This document shows positions 45,507 to 52,785 of a stretch of DNA of 55,208 nt, one piece after another. Source of the DNA: Pseudomonadota bacterium. Its GTDB lineage: Bacteria; Myxococcota_A; UBA796; SXON01. Every line of letters begins with the position of its first letter. The stretch's first letter is position 1. The position numbers and the translations under genes are program-made. The notes beneath the pieces are model-generated. The model had not been told where the DNA came from. It made no database searches and worked only from the letters and a program-made list of their open reading frames with translations. Where the stretch lies: NCBI GenBank assembly GCA_030684355.1, contig JAUXTN010000175.1:1-55208 (forward strand), written 5' to 3'.

Positions 45507-47507
45507 CTACCCCCCGTCCAGCTCCGCCAACGCCCGCCGGGACACGCTCGCCGGCGGAAACCGGCGGACCTCCTCCATGTAGGCCGCCCGCGCGCCCGCC
45601 TCGTCGCCCAGCGCACCCAGCGCCACGCCGAGGGCATGGTGCACGAACGGTTGGTTCGGCTGCGCCGCGATGGCACGCTCCAGCAGGGGCCGCGCGCCCG
45701 TGGCGTCCCCACCCAAGGCGCGGGCGACCCCGTCCAGGCCGAGCACGGTCGCGGAGTCGGGGAGGTGGGTGCGCGCGGCGGGGAGCGCGTTGGTGAGGGC
45801 CGGGAGGTCATCGAGGACGAGGAGGGTCTGGAGCCAGGTCTCCGTCGCGGCTGCGGACGTGGGGTCCCGGGCGACGGCCTCGCCGAGGAGCCCCACGGCC
45901 AGCTCCGGCTTGCCGAGCTGGAGGAGCAGGAGCCCGCGCAGGTGCTTCGTCTGGGAGGTCGGGCGCTCGGCGTCGACCGCGGAGGCGACCTCCAGCGCCG
46001 CGCCGGGGTCGCCCGTGCGCCACAGGATCGCGGCGAGGAGCATCCGCGTCTCCACGAGGCCCGGATCCGCGGCCACGGCGGCCTCAGCGGTGCGCCGGGC
46101 CGCGGCCATGTCGCCGGCGCGGTAGGCGGTGCGGGCCTTCTCGACCTGCGCGAGCACGGGGAGGCGGTCGACGGGGTTCGGGAGGCCGGCGAGCGGGGCC
46201 CCGGCGGCGTCGCGCCCGGCGTCGGACTGGCCGGCGAGGTAGCCGAGGGCCTCCAACATCGCGGTGCGGGCCCCGGCATCGTCCGCGGGGGCCTGGACGG
46301 CCGAGAGGGTGGGGGCGGCGGCCAGCGCGCCCTGGAGGGCCGCGAGGCGCGCTTGCAGGGCACCCAACGTCGTGGGGTCGGTCGCCGCGAGGTTGGTCGC
46401 CTGGGCGCGGTCCGCGCGCGCGTAGAGCTCCGACGTGGTCGAGGCGACGAGCGCGTGCGTCGGTGTCACCAACAGGTGCTGCGGCGCCCATCCGAAGTGG
46501 CGCCACGCATAGAGGCTCTCGGCGTACACCGCGCGGTCCGGCGTCGCGGCCGGCGCGCCGCCGAGGACCGGGAGGAGGTCCTGCCCATCCAAGCCAGCGG
46601 GGACGGGCACCCCGAGGGCGCCCAACACGGTCGGCATCACGTCCACGAGGCTGACGGGGAGGTCGACCGCCGCGCCGCCGTCGGGCACCCAGCGCGTGCC
46701 GGTGGGCGGGCGCACGAGCAGCGGCACGCGCGTGGCGCCTTCGTAGAGCAGCACCCCGTGCGTCGCCTCGCCGTGCTCCCCGAGCGACTCGCCGTGGTCC
46801 GCCACCGCGACGATCCAGGTGTGGTCGAGCGCCCCGAGCTTTTCGAGCCCCGCGAGCAATTCGCCGACCTGGGCATCCACCCAGGCGACCTCGCCGGCGT
46901 AGGGGCGGTCGGCGTAGGTCGTCGCGTAGGGTTCGGGCGGGCGGTAGGGGTCGTGGGCGTCGTAGAGGTGGACCCACCCGAACCAGGGGGTGCCGGCCTC
47001 GGCGCGGGGCCGCAGCCACGCGAGGGCGTCGCGGACGACGCTGTCCGCGCGCCGCTCCACCGTCCACCGGCGGGAGCCGCTCGCGCCCGGGCCCATGTCG
47101 TCGAAGAAGGCGTCGAAGCCCTGCCGGAAGCCCCAGTGGTGGGAGGTCACCTCCGCGCCGACCGACGCCATCGTCGCGTATCCGTGTGCCTGGAGCGCCT
47201 CGGCCAACGTGGCGGCGTCGTCACCGAGGAAGAGCTCGCCGTTGTCGCGCACGCCGTGCCGCGGCGGGCTTAGGCCCGTGAAGATCGAGGCGTGGGCGGG
47301 GATGGTGAGCGGCGTGACCGTGTAGGCGGCGTCGAAGCGGGCCCCCTCGCGCGCGAGGCGGTCGAGGTGGGGCGTCGGCGTGTCCGCGTTGCCGTAGGCG
47401 CCCAGGGCGTCCGCGCGCACGGTGTCGAGCGTCACGAGCAGGACGTTGGCCCCCGGGGTCGGCGCGGGCGGGGGCGGCGTGCAGGCGAGGAGCGCGAGGA
47501 GCGGCAC
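45507..47507 (-). CDS. Sulfatase-fold lipoprotein with C-terminal TPRs and Thr at the nucleophile site
   Basis: About 666 residues from GTG 47507, which gives a short lipoprotein signal PLLALLAC with Cys9. The alkaline-phosphatase/sulfatase fold covers about 20-430: VTLDTVRADALG with the metal Asp28, SIFTGLSPPRHGVRDNG, VADHGESLGEHGEATHG and VSLVDVMPTVL. The formylglycine site of true sulfatases (C/S-x-P-x-R) reads T68-I-P-A-H72, so no residue is available for formylglycine formation; Thr is the nucleophile of the related phosphoethanolamine transferases. Residues about 470-660 are TPR repeats (RAGDMAAARRTAEAAVAAD). It may be a phosphotransferase or phosphodiesterase of the envelope. It is divergent from the membrane-protein gene. 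Confidence 0.88.
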   Translation of the reverse strand: MPLLALLACTPPPPAPTPGANVLLVTLDTVRADALGAYGNADTPTPHLDRLAREGARFDAAYTVTPLTIPAHASIFTGLSPPRHGVRDNGELFLGDDAATLAEALQAHGYATMASVGAEVTSHHWGFRQGFDAFFDDMGPGASGSRRWTVERRADSVVRDALAWLRPRAEAGTPWFGWVHLYDAHDPYRPPEPYATTYADRPYAGEVAWVDAQVGELLAGLEKLGALDHTWIVAVADHGESLGEHGEATHGVLLYEGATRVPLLVRPPTGTRWVPDGGAAVDLPVSLVDVMPTVLGALGVPVPAGLDGQDLLPVLGGAPAATPDRAVYAESLYAWRHFGWAPQHLLVTPTHALVASTTSELYARADRAQATNLAATDPTTLGALQARLAALQGALAAAPTLSAVQAPADDAGARTAMLEALGYLAGQSDAGRDAAGAPLAGLPNPVDRLPVLAQVEKARTAYRAGDMAAARRTAEAAVAADPGLVETRMLLAAILWRTGDPGAALEVASAVDAERPTSQTKHLRGLLLLQLGKPELAVGLLGEAVARDPTSAAATETWLQTLLVLDDLPALTNALPAARTHLPDSATVLGLDGVARALGGDATGARPLLERAIAAQPNQPFVHHALGVALGALGDEAGARAAYMEEVRRFPPASVSRRALAELDGG

Positions 47508-47644
47508 GCGGGGGGAGTATCCGGATCCGTCCGATTGGGGCGGGGGTCCCCCCCCGCAACGCCCCGAAGGCACGCCCGCAGGACGGTGGCCCCGCATGCT
47601 ACAACCCCCCCCCGGAGGCCGCGCTGCGCACCGATCCGCTCGGG

Positions 47645-48652
47645 ATGCTCGACTTCGTGCGTGTGCGCGGGTTGCGGGCGTTGGGGCCGGTGGGTGTCAC
47701 GATCGCGTCCCGACGCGCGCCGCGGGTGGCGCTCGTCGGGGTGGTCGCCGCGGTCACCGCGCTGCTCTCCAGCGCCGTCGCGCCGATCTGGGCGTTCGCG
47801 TTCGGGCCGCTCCTCCTGGGGCTCCCGCACGTGCTCGCGGACCTGCGCTACCTCGTGGTCCGCCCGGGGCTCCTCGCCACGCCCGCGCGGCTCGCCGTCG
47901 CGTTGGCGCCGGTGCTCGCGGCGTGGGTCCTGGGCGCGGGGCGATCCTGGGCCTTCGCCGCGATCGCGACGACGGCGCTGGCGGTGCCCGACGTGGCGTG
48001 GCGCCGGCGGCTCCTCGGCGTGGGCCTGGGCGCCGCGCTCGTCGCCCTCGGGCTCGTGTACCCGCGGGCCACCGCCTTCGCGCTCCTCCACCTCCACAAC
48101 CTCGTGGCCTTCGGCTTCTGGCTCGCGTGGCGGCGTCGCGCGGGCTGGGCCAACGCCTGGGTCGTCGGCGCCGTCGGCCTCGGCGCGGCGCTCCTCCTCT
48201 CCGGCGCCGCCGACCCCGTCGCGCTCGCCCTGCCGCTCCCCGCCGGCATCGATCCCCTGCTCGCCCGCGACTGGGTCGCCCCCGGCATCGCCGACCCCTG
48301 GGCGGGCCGGATCCTGCGGCTCTTCGTCTACTTCCAGGCGCTCCACTACGCCGTGTGGCTGCGCCTCGTCCCCGAGGAGGACCGCCCGCGCGAGGCCGCG
48401 CGCACCTGGCGGCGCGACTGGCGCGAGCTCGTCGGGGACATCGGCCGCGGGCTCGCCGTGGCCACGGTCGCCGGCACCGTGGGCCTCCTCGCGTGGGGCT
48501 GGTTCGACGCGACGGCCGCGCGCGACGCCTACCTCCAGATCGCGCTGTTCCACGGCTTCCTGGAGTTCGCCGTGGCGGCCTGGTGGCTCCTCGCGGGCAC
48601 CCGGCCGGTGGACCGCCTCGAGCGGCTCCGGCCGAGCGCCGTCGCGAGCTAG
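47645..48652 (+). CDS. Multi-pass membrane protein with conserved histidines, distant Brp/Blh-like
   Basis: 335 residues with about eight hydrophobic segments. Histidines fall in or next to the membrane helices in the motifs LLGLPHVLADLRYL, LLHLHNLVAF, YFQALHYAVWL and ALFHGFLEF. This spacing (GxPHxxxD and later paired His) recalls the Brp/Blh family of carotenoid 15,15'-dioxygenases, which bind iron through membrane histidines, but similarity is weak and I would not name a reaction. Ends with a 4-bp convergent overlap with the following minus-strand gene. It starts about 140 bp from the divergent sulfatase-fold gene. Confidence 0.7.
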   Translation: MLDFVRVRGLRALGPVGVTIASRRAPRVALVGVVAAVTALLSSAVAPIWAFAFGPLLLGLPHVLADLRYLVVRPGLLATPARLAVALAPVLAAWVLGAGRSWAFAAIATTALAVPDVAWRRRLLGVGLGAALVALGLVYPRATAFALLHLHNLVAFGFWLAWRRRAGWANAWVVGAVGLGAALLLSGAADPVALALPLPAGIDPLLARDWVAPGIADPWAGRILRLFVYFQALHYAVWLRLVPEEDRPREAARTWRRDWRELVGDIGRGLAVATVAGTVGLLAWGWFDATAARDAYLQIALFHGFLEFAVAAWWLLAGTRPVDRLERLRPSAVAS

Positions 48653-49503
48653 ACCACGCCCCCGGCCCGGGAGCGGAGCACCGCGGCCTCCGCGCCGAGT
48701 CGAGCGCCGAGGTAGCGGTAGACCGGCATCACGTCCGCGCCGGTCGCGACGAAGCCGGCCAGCTTGTCCCCGACGTCGAGCGCGCCCGGGGCGTACGAGC
48801 CCGCCGCCTTGGCCACCTTCTCCACGTGGGGCGAGGCGGCGTCCACCGCCGCGCGGATCGGCCCCATGAGCGCCGCGAGCGCGCCCTGCACCCCGCCGAG
48901 GTCCTTCCCGCCGGCGAGCGACGAGAGCCGGGCGAACTGGGCGGCGCCGTAGCGCTCGAAGAGGTCGTCCACGACGTGGGCGCCACCGGAGACGGCGTTG
49001 TCCGCGAAGGGCAGGGCGATCTCGACCGCCGCGTACCAGGCGAGCAGGGCGCGCCCCGCGGGCATCCGGGCGAAGGCGGCGGCGCGGGCGGGGATGGGGC
49101 CGTCGGACGACTTCCACGCGAGGTAGGCGAGGGCGAACGCCTTCAACACGGCGTCGTTCCGCTGCTGGTCGTCGGTGTCGAGCAGCTCCTTCCGCGCCTC
49201 CTTCTTGCCGAAGAAGAACTTGAGCGCGCTGCTCACGCCCGACACGACAGCGTAGCCCTTGTCCCCGGTGTCCACGAGGCCGCTCATCCACAGGATGTCG
49301 GCCGAGGCGTCGTCATCCAGGTGGGCGGTCGCCTTCGGCATGTCCGCCGCGGTGCCGCCGAGCGCCGCGACGACGGAGGCGAGCGCGGGGTAGGGCGTCA
49401 GCGGGTCGATGCCGGGGAGCGCGGTGAACACGGTGTCCACGAGGCGGGCCGTGGCGTCGGTGGGCGCGAATTCGGCGAGGCGGGCGAGCACGGTGTCGGA
49501 CAT
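48649..49503 (-). CDS. Helical protein of unknown function
   Basis: 284 residues from ATG 49503, with GGAG eight bases before the start. No signal peptide or clear membrane segment; the composition is Ala-rich and the predicted structure is helical. Landmarks are YAVVSGVSSALKFFFGKKEAR, SADILWMSGLVDTGDKG, FADNAVSGGAHVVDDLFERYG and VMPVYRYLGARLG. I do not recognise a family. It is followed on the other strand by the membrane protein (4-bp overlap), and its upstream side carries a perfect 20-bp hairpin belonging to the gene before it. Confidence 0.75.
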   Translation of the reverse strand: MSDTVLARLAEFAPTDATARLVDTVFTALPGIDPLTPYPALASVVAALGGTAADMPKATAHLDDDASADILWMSGLVDTGDKGYAVVSGVSSALKFFFGKKEARKELLDTDDQQRNDAVLKAFALAYLAWKSSDGPIPARAAAFARMPAGRALLAWYAAVEIALPFADNAVSGGAHVVDDLFERYGAAQFARLSSLAGGKDLGGVQGALAALMGPIRAAVDAASPHVEKVAKAAGSYAPGALDVGDKLAGFVATGADVMPVYRYLGARLGAEAAVLRSRAGGVV

Positions 49504-49531
49504 GGAGGCTCCAGTTGAGGCAGGGAGCCTA

Positions 49532-49575
49532 GCCGATCTTGCAGCGCGTTCCCAAGAACGCGCTGCAAGATCGGC
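49532..49575. terminator. Perfect 20-bp inverted repeat with 4-nt loop
   Basis: The arms at 49532-49551 and 49556-49575 are exact reverse complements around the loop CCAA. It begins 9 bp after the stop codon of the choice-of-anchor lipoprotein gene (minus strand) and lies upstream of the next gene, the place for a terminator. No T-run follows on either side, so it may be a stabilising or factor-dependent terminator, or a REP-like element. The perfection and length of the stem are unusual for this window. Confidence 0.75.
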
Positions 49576-49584
49576 GATCCGGAG

Positions 49585-50787
49585 CTACGGAACCGTGAAG
49601 TTCAGGCGCAGCCAGGCCTCGCCGAGGCTCCGGCAGTCCGTCGTCCACCAGATCCACTGGGCGCCGAGGTCGTAGAAGGGTTGCGGGGTGCTGCCCCAGA
49701 TCGACGCGTCCGCGCACACCTCGGGGATGTGCCAGCCGCTGTCGTCGAAGCTTGGGTCCTGCCACCCCGCGGACGGCGCGGTGTCCAGCATCGTCCAATT
49801 CGAGGGGCCGGACAGGAACCGGACCGAACCCTCGACCGACACGACGGCGAGCACGCCGGAGATGGCGGCGCCGGTGTCCTGCGCGTGCAGCGAGAGCGCG
49901 TGGTCGCCGCAGTCGAGCTCCCAACTCAGGGTGTCGAACGCGCTCCAGGTGTATTGGTTCGGCGCGTTGAACTCGGTCCCGTCGAGCCATCCCTCCCACT
50001 GGTCGTCCGCGGTGATGAACAGCTCGACCGACTGGGTGAAGCCCTCGCAGGGGTCCGGCTCCGCGCCGTTGCCGAGCTGCTGGGCGCCGGTGCTCGGGGT
50101 GTCCGGATCGTCCGACGACAAACTGAGGTTCCCCTCGTCGCCGCCGGCCCCGCTCGGCGCGTATTGGACGACCACGTCGGTGGACTCGCCCGGATCGAGC
50201 TGCGCGGGCATCGTGGTGAGGGCGCCGGCGTCGAGCACGACGAGGTCCGCGTCGGTCGCGGCGTAGGTCCAGTCGTCGATGGTGAGGACGCCGGTGCCGA
50301 CGTTGGAGATCGTCACTGTCATGGTGTCGAGGGCGCCCACCTCGAGGGTCCCGAAGTCGTAGTTGGCGGGATCCACCTGGATCTCGCCGAAGGGGACGCC
50401 GCCGCCGATCGGCACGGGGACCTCGGCCTCGTCGGGGTCATCGGAGCGGATGAGCAGGCGATCGGACAGGACGCCGGGGCCCGCGGGGGTCCACGTCAGG
50501 ACCGTCTCGACCTGGCCGCCGGGTGGCACGATCGGGCTCGAGAGCGCCGTCCACGACAGCTCGGGGGTGCCGCTCTCGAGGCGGACATCGTCGAGGTGCA
50601 GCGCGGCGGTCCCGACGTTGGCGATGACCACGGTGGCCACGGCCTCGGCGTCCCACGCGACGTCACCGAACGCGATGGAGGTCGGGGTGACCTCGATGTC
50701 GGGGGCGTCCGTGTCGACGATCTCGGGGACCTCGCCATCCTTGGCGACGATCTCGTTCTCGGAGCAGGCGGCGAGGAGGAGCAGCAT
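49585..50787 (-). CDS. Choice-of-anchor-D-type lipoprotein
   Basis: 400 residues. MLLLLAACSE is a lipoprotein signal with Cys8. Two tandem Ig-like beta domains of the choice-of-anchor/ASPM-HYDIN kind follow: IEVTPTSIAFGDVAWDAEAV... VVIANVGTAALHL near 30-65 and IQVDPANYDFGTLEVGALD... ISNVGTGVLTIDDW near 136-175. From about 245 there is a distinct Cys-containing C-terminal domain with DQWEGWLDGTEF, CGDHALSLHAQDTG and WQDPSFDDSGWHIPEVCAD, similar to sugar-binding or galactose-binding-like modules. It should be exposed on the cell envelope; ligand unknown. The gene is followed by the 20-bp hairpin. Confidence 0.85.
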   Translation of the reverse strand: MLLLLAACSENEIVAKDGEVPEIVDTDAPDIEVTPTSIAFGDVAWDAEAVATVVIANVGTAALHLDDVRLESGTPELSWTALSSPIVPPGGQVETVLTWTPAGPGVLSDRLLIRSDDPDEAEVPVPIGGGVPFGEIQVDPANYDFGTLEVGALDTMTVTISNVGTGVLTIDDWTYAATDADLVVLDAGALTTMPAQLDPGESTDVVVQYAPSGAGGDEGNLSLSSDDPDTPSTGAQQLGNGAEPDPCEGFTQSVELFITADDQWEGWLDGTEFNAPNQYTWSAFDTLSWELDCGDHALSLHAQDTGAAISGVLAVVSVEGSVRFLSGPSNWTMLDTAPSAGWQDPSFDDSGWHIPEVCADASIWGSTPQPFYDLGAQWIWWTTDCRSLGEAWLRLNFTVP

Positions 50788-50824
50788 GCCCGCAGTATAC
50801 GGGAGGTGCTTGCCCGGGAGGCCG

Positions 50825-51316
50825 CTATGTCGCGCGATTTGGAGCGCCCCTACGCTTGGGCCCCGGCACCACGAGCTCGACGAGCTCCGCGGTCACGGTG
50901 TCGCCGTCGACGTGGAGCCACCCGATCGTGACCGGGAGCGCGAACCGGCGGGGCCCCGCGCTCCCGGGGTTCACCCAGAGCCGCCCCTCCCGCGCGGTGA
51001 CACCGGGGCGATGGCTATGGCCCGACACGATGACCCGGGCCCCCTCGGGGACCGCGTCCGCGACATCGTGGACGAGCAGGATGTCGATGCCCTCGAAGCG
51101 CAGCCGCAGCGCCTCGGGGAGGTGCGCCGCCCAGGGCTCGGTGTCGTTGTTGCCGAGCACGGCGTGCACCGGCGCGATCGCGGCGAGCGCGTCGAGGATC
51201 GCGGCCCCGCCGATGTCGCCGGCGTGCAGGACGGTCTCCGCGCCGGCGAGCGCGGCGAGGGCCTCGGGGCGGAGCAGGCCGTGGGTGTCCGCGATGAGGC
51301 CGATGCGCCGCGGCAT
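50825..51316 (-). CDS. Metallophosphoesterase, YfcE/MJ0936 family
   Basis: 163 residues, the usual size. The dinuclear metal site motifs are GLIADTHG (Asp9, His11), HAGDIGG (Asp33), LGNND (Asn61), LLVHD and SGHSHRPG (about 98-105). Members hydrolyse phosphodiesters such as bis-pNPP in vitro; physiological targets are mostly unknown. The frame ends with a basic tail. The start is 3 bp from the stop of the pentapeptide gene, so they are likely co-translated. Confidence 0.93.
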   Translation of the reverse strand: MPRRIGLIADTHGLLRPEALAALAGAETVLHAGDIGGAAILDALAAIAPVHAVLGNNDTEPWAAHLPEALRLRFEGIDILLVHDVADAVPEGARVIVSGHSHRPGVTAREGRLWVNPGSAGPRRFALPVTIGWLHVDGDTVTAELVELVVPGPKRRGAPNRAT

Positions 51317-51319
51317 GCG

Positions 51320-51925
51320 CTACCGCCCCATCAGCCGGTCGAGGTCCGGCACCACGAGCCCCAGGTCCGCGAGCACCTGGGCGGCCGTCTCCAGGCTCAC
51401 CTTCGTCTTCCCCGCCTTGTTCGTCCGCGCGTCGAAGGCGAAGTCCCGTGCTTGGGAGAAGTCCGCGTTCTTGACGATGGCGTGATGCACCAGGGCGCCG
51501 CGGAGGTCCGACTTGGGGAAGCGCGCACCGGTGAGGTCGCACCCCGAGAGGTCGACCCCCTGGAGGTTGCAGTCCACCATCGAGAGCCCCTTCAGCCGCA
51601 TGCCGCCGAACACGCAGTTGTCGAGCCGGCACTGGTCGAACGAGACGGAGAAGGTGAGCTGGTGCGCGGACGTCCAATTCACGCCCATGGCGCGGCAGTT
51701 GGAGAACGTGACATTGGTGAAGCTCGTGCCGTCGATGCCCATGGTCGTGAGCTCGCACCCGACGAAGACACAGTCGGTGAAGCGCGCGTCCACGAAGCGG
51801 GCGCCGGTGAGGGTGCACTTCTCGAAGCGGCAGCGCTCGTAGGAGCCCCGCGAGAAGCGGGCGCCGGGGTGGGCGGCCCCGGTGAAGGTCACGTCGGCGT
51901 GGTCGCCGTCGAGGATGGGGGTCAC
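51320..51925 (-). CDS. Pentapeptide-repeat protein
   Basis: 201 residues from GTG 51925; GGAGG four bases before this codon supports it over an in-frame GTG at 51943. Residues about 20-165 are imperfect A(D/N)LXX-type pentads: RCRFEKCTLTGARFVDARF, DCVFVGCELTTMGIDG, QCRLDNCVFGGMRLKGLSMVD, NLQGVDLSGCDLTGARF. Such repeats coil into a square beta-helix of the kind found in DNA-mimicking gyrase-protecting proteins, although most family members have other or unknown roles. Cysteines in the repeats are frequent. A short helical C-terminus (LADLGLVVPDLDRLM) follows. Likely co-transcribed with the phosphoesterase. Confidence 0.88.
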   Translation of the reverse strand: MTPILDGDHADVTFTGAAHPGARFSRGSYERCRFEKCTLTGARFVDARFTDCVFVGCELTTMGIDGTSFTNVTFSNCRAMGVNWTSAHQLTFSVSFDQCRLDNCVFGGMRLKGLSMVDCNLQGVDLSGCDLTGARFPKSDLRGALVHHAIVKNADFSQARDFAFDARTNKAGKTKVSLETAAQVLADLGLVVPDLDRLMGR

Positions 51926-51975
51926 GGGTCCTCCGGGGCGCACCCTCTATGCGGTGCGGCTCCGGTGCGCGCCGG

Positions 51976-52692
51976 TCAGCGGTCGGGCAATCCGGTGCGG
52001 AACAGCCGCGCCCGGGCCTCCTGCACGGTGTCCAGTTGGCTGCGCAGCGCGGACTCGGCGCGCTCGCCGGCGTGGCGGGCGAGCAGCTCCCGGAGGCGCT
52101 TCTCGTCCTCGTCGAGGCGCGCGGCCAACGCGCTCGGGTCACGGTGGAGCGCGGCGACGCCGTAGGTGAGGTCCACCTCGTCGAGCGGCGGCCCGGTCTC
52201 CCCGTCGACCGCCGCCAGGACCACGAACCGCCGCCCGCGGTCCACGACGAGCTGCTCGGCCACGATCGCCCAGCCGTTCTCGCCGAGCCACCCGCGCAGG
52301 TCGGCCTCGCCCGTGTTCGGTTGCAACACGATGTGACGCGCCCCCGCGGCCCGCGCGCCCTCGAGGATCCGCGCGATGAGCGGCCCGCCCATGCCCGCGA
52401 CCGTCACGGTGTCGACCCCCACGAGGCCCTCGCACCCGGCGCCGAGCCGGTACTCCAGGGCGTCGCCGAGCCCCAGCGCCGCGCCGAGCGCCTGCGCCAC
52501 CGCGAGCGGCCCGGCCTTGTCGTCCACGCCCACGGCGCGCGGCACGCGCCCCGACGCCACCAGGAAGGCGGGGAGGCGGCCATGATCCGTGCCGATGTCG
52601 GCCATGGGGCGACCGGCGGGCACGAGCGCCGCGACCGCCGCGAGGCGAGGGGAGAGGACGACCGGGGAGGGGTTCGGCGCGGGGGCCCGCAT
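51976..52692 (-). CDS. trmK: tRNA (adenine(22)-N1)-methyltransferase family protein
   Basis: 238 residues from ATG 52692; the longer open frame runs through a tandem repeat and is not coding. Family marks are SPRLAAVAALVPAG, the SAM motif MADIGTDHGRLPAFLV, VDTVTVAGMGGPLIARIL, VLQPNTGEADLRGWL, and the C-terminal coiled-coil ARLDEDEKRLRELLARHAGE. TrmK methylates A22 of tRNA. The symbol is given by similarity; the activity in this organism is inferred. It is 50 bp from the pentapeptide gene on the same strand and separated from PEP carboxykinase by a 15-bp tandem array. Confidence 0.88.
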   Translation of the reverse strand: MRAPAPNPSPVVLSPRLAAVAALVPAGRPMADIGTDHGRLPAFLVASGRVPRAVGVDDKAGPLAVAQALGAALGLGDALEYRLGAGCEGLVGVDTVTVAGMGGPLIARILEGARAAGARHIVLQPNTGEADLRGWLGENGWAIVAEQLVVDRGRRFVVLAAVDGETGPPLDEVDLTYGVAALHRDPSALAARLDEDEKRLRELLARHAGERAESALRSQLDTVQEARARLFRTGLPDR

Positions 52693-52740
52693 GGCGCCGT
52701 CTACCCCGGGGAGACGCGGCCCGCGGGGGTGCGCACCGCT

Positions 52741-52785
52741 TCTGCCGATGCCGCTTCTGCCGATGCCGCTTCTGCCGACCCGGCT
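52741..52785. repeat. 15-bp tandem array abutting the PEP carboxykinase stop codon
   Basis: TCTGCCGATGCCGCT occurs at 52741-52755 and 52756-52770, then TCTGCCGACCCGGCT at 52771-52785; the last unit overlaps the stop codon of the minus-strand carboxykinase gene (52784-52786). The coding bases just inside the gene (ATGCCGACGCC) resemble the unit, so the array appears to have grown outward from the gene end. It fills much of the 91-bp gap before the trmK start. Confidence 0.85.

Noticed and set aside
49532..49575. Calling the hairpin a classical intrinsic terminator
   Set aside because: There is no T-run on the transcribed side; it is listed as terminator by position only.
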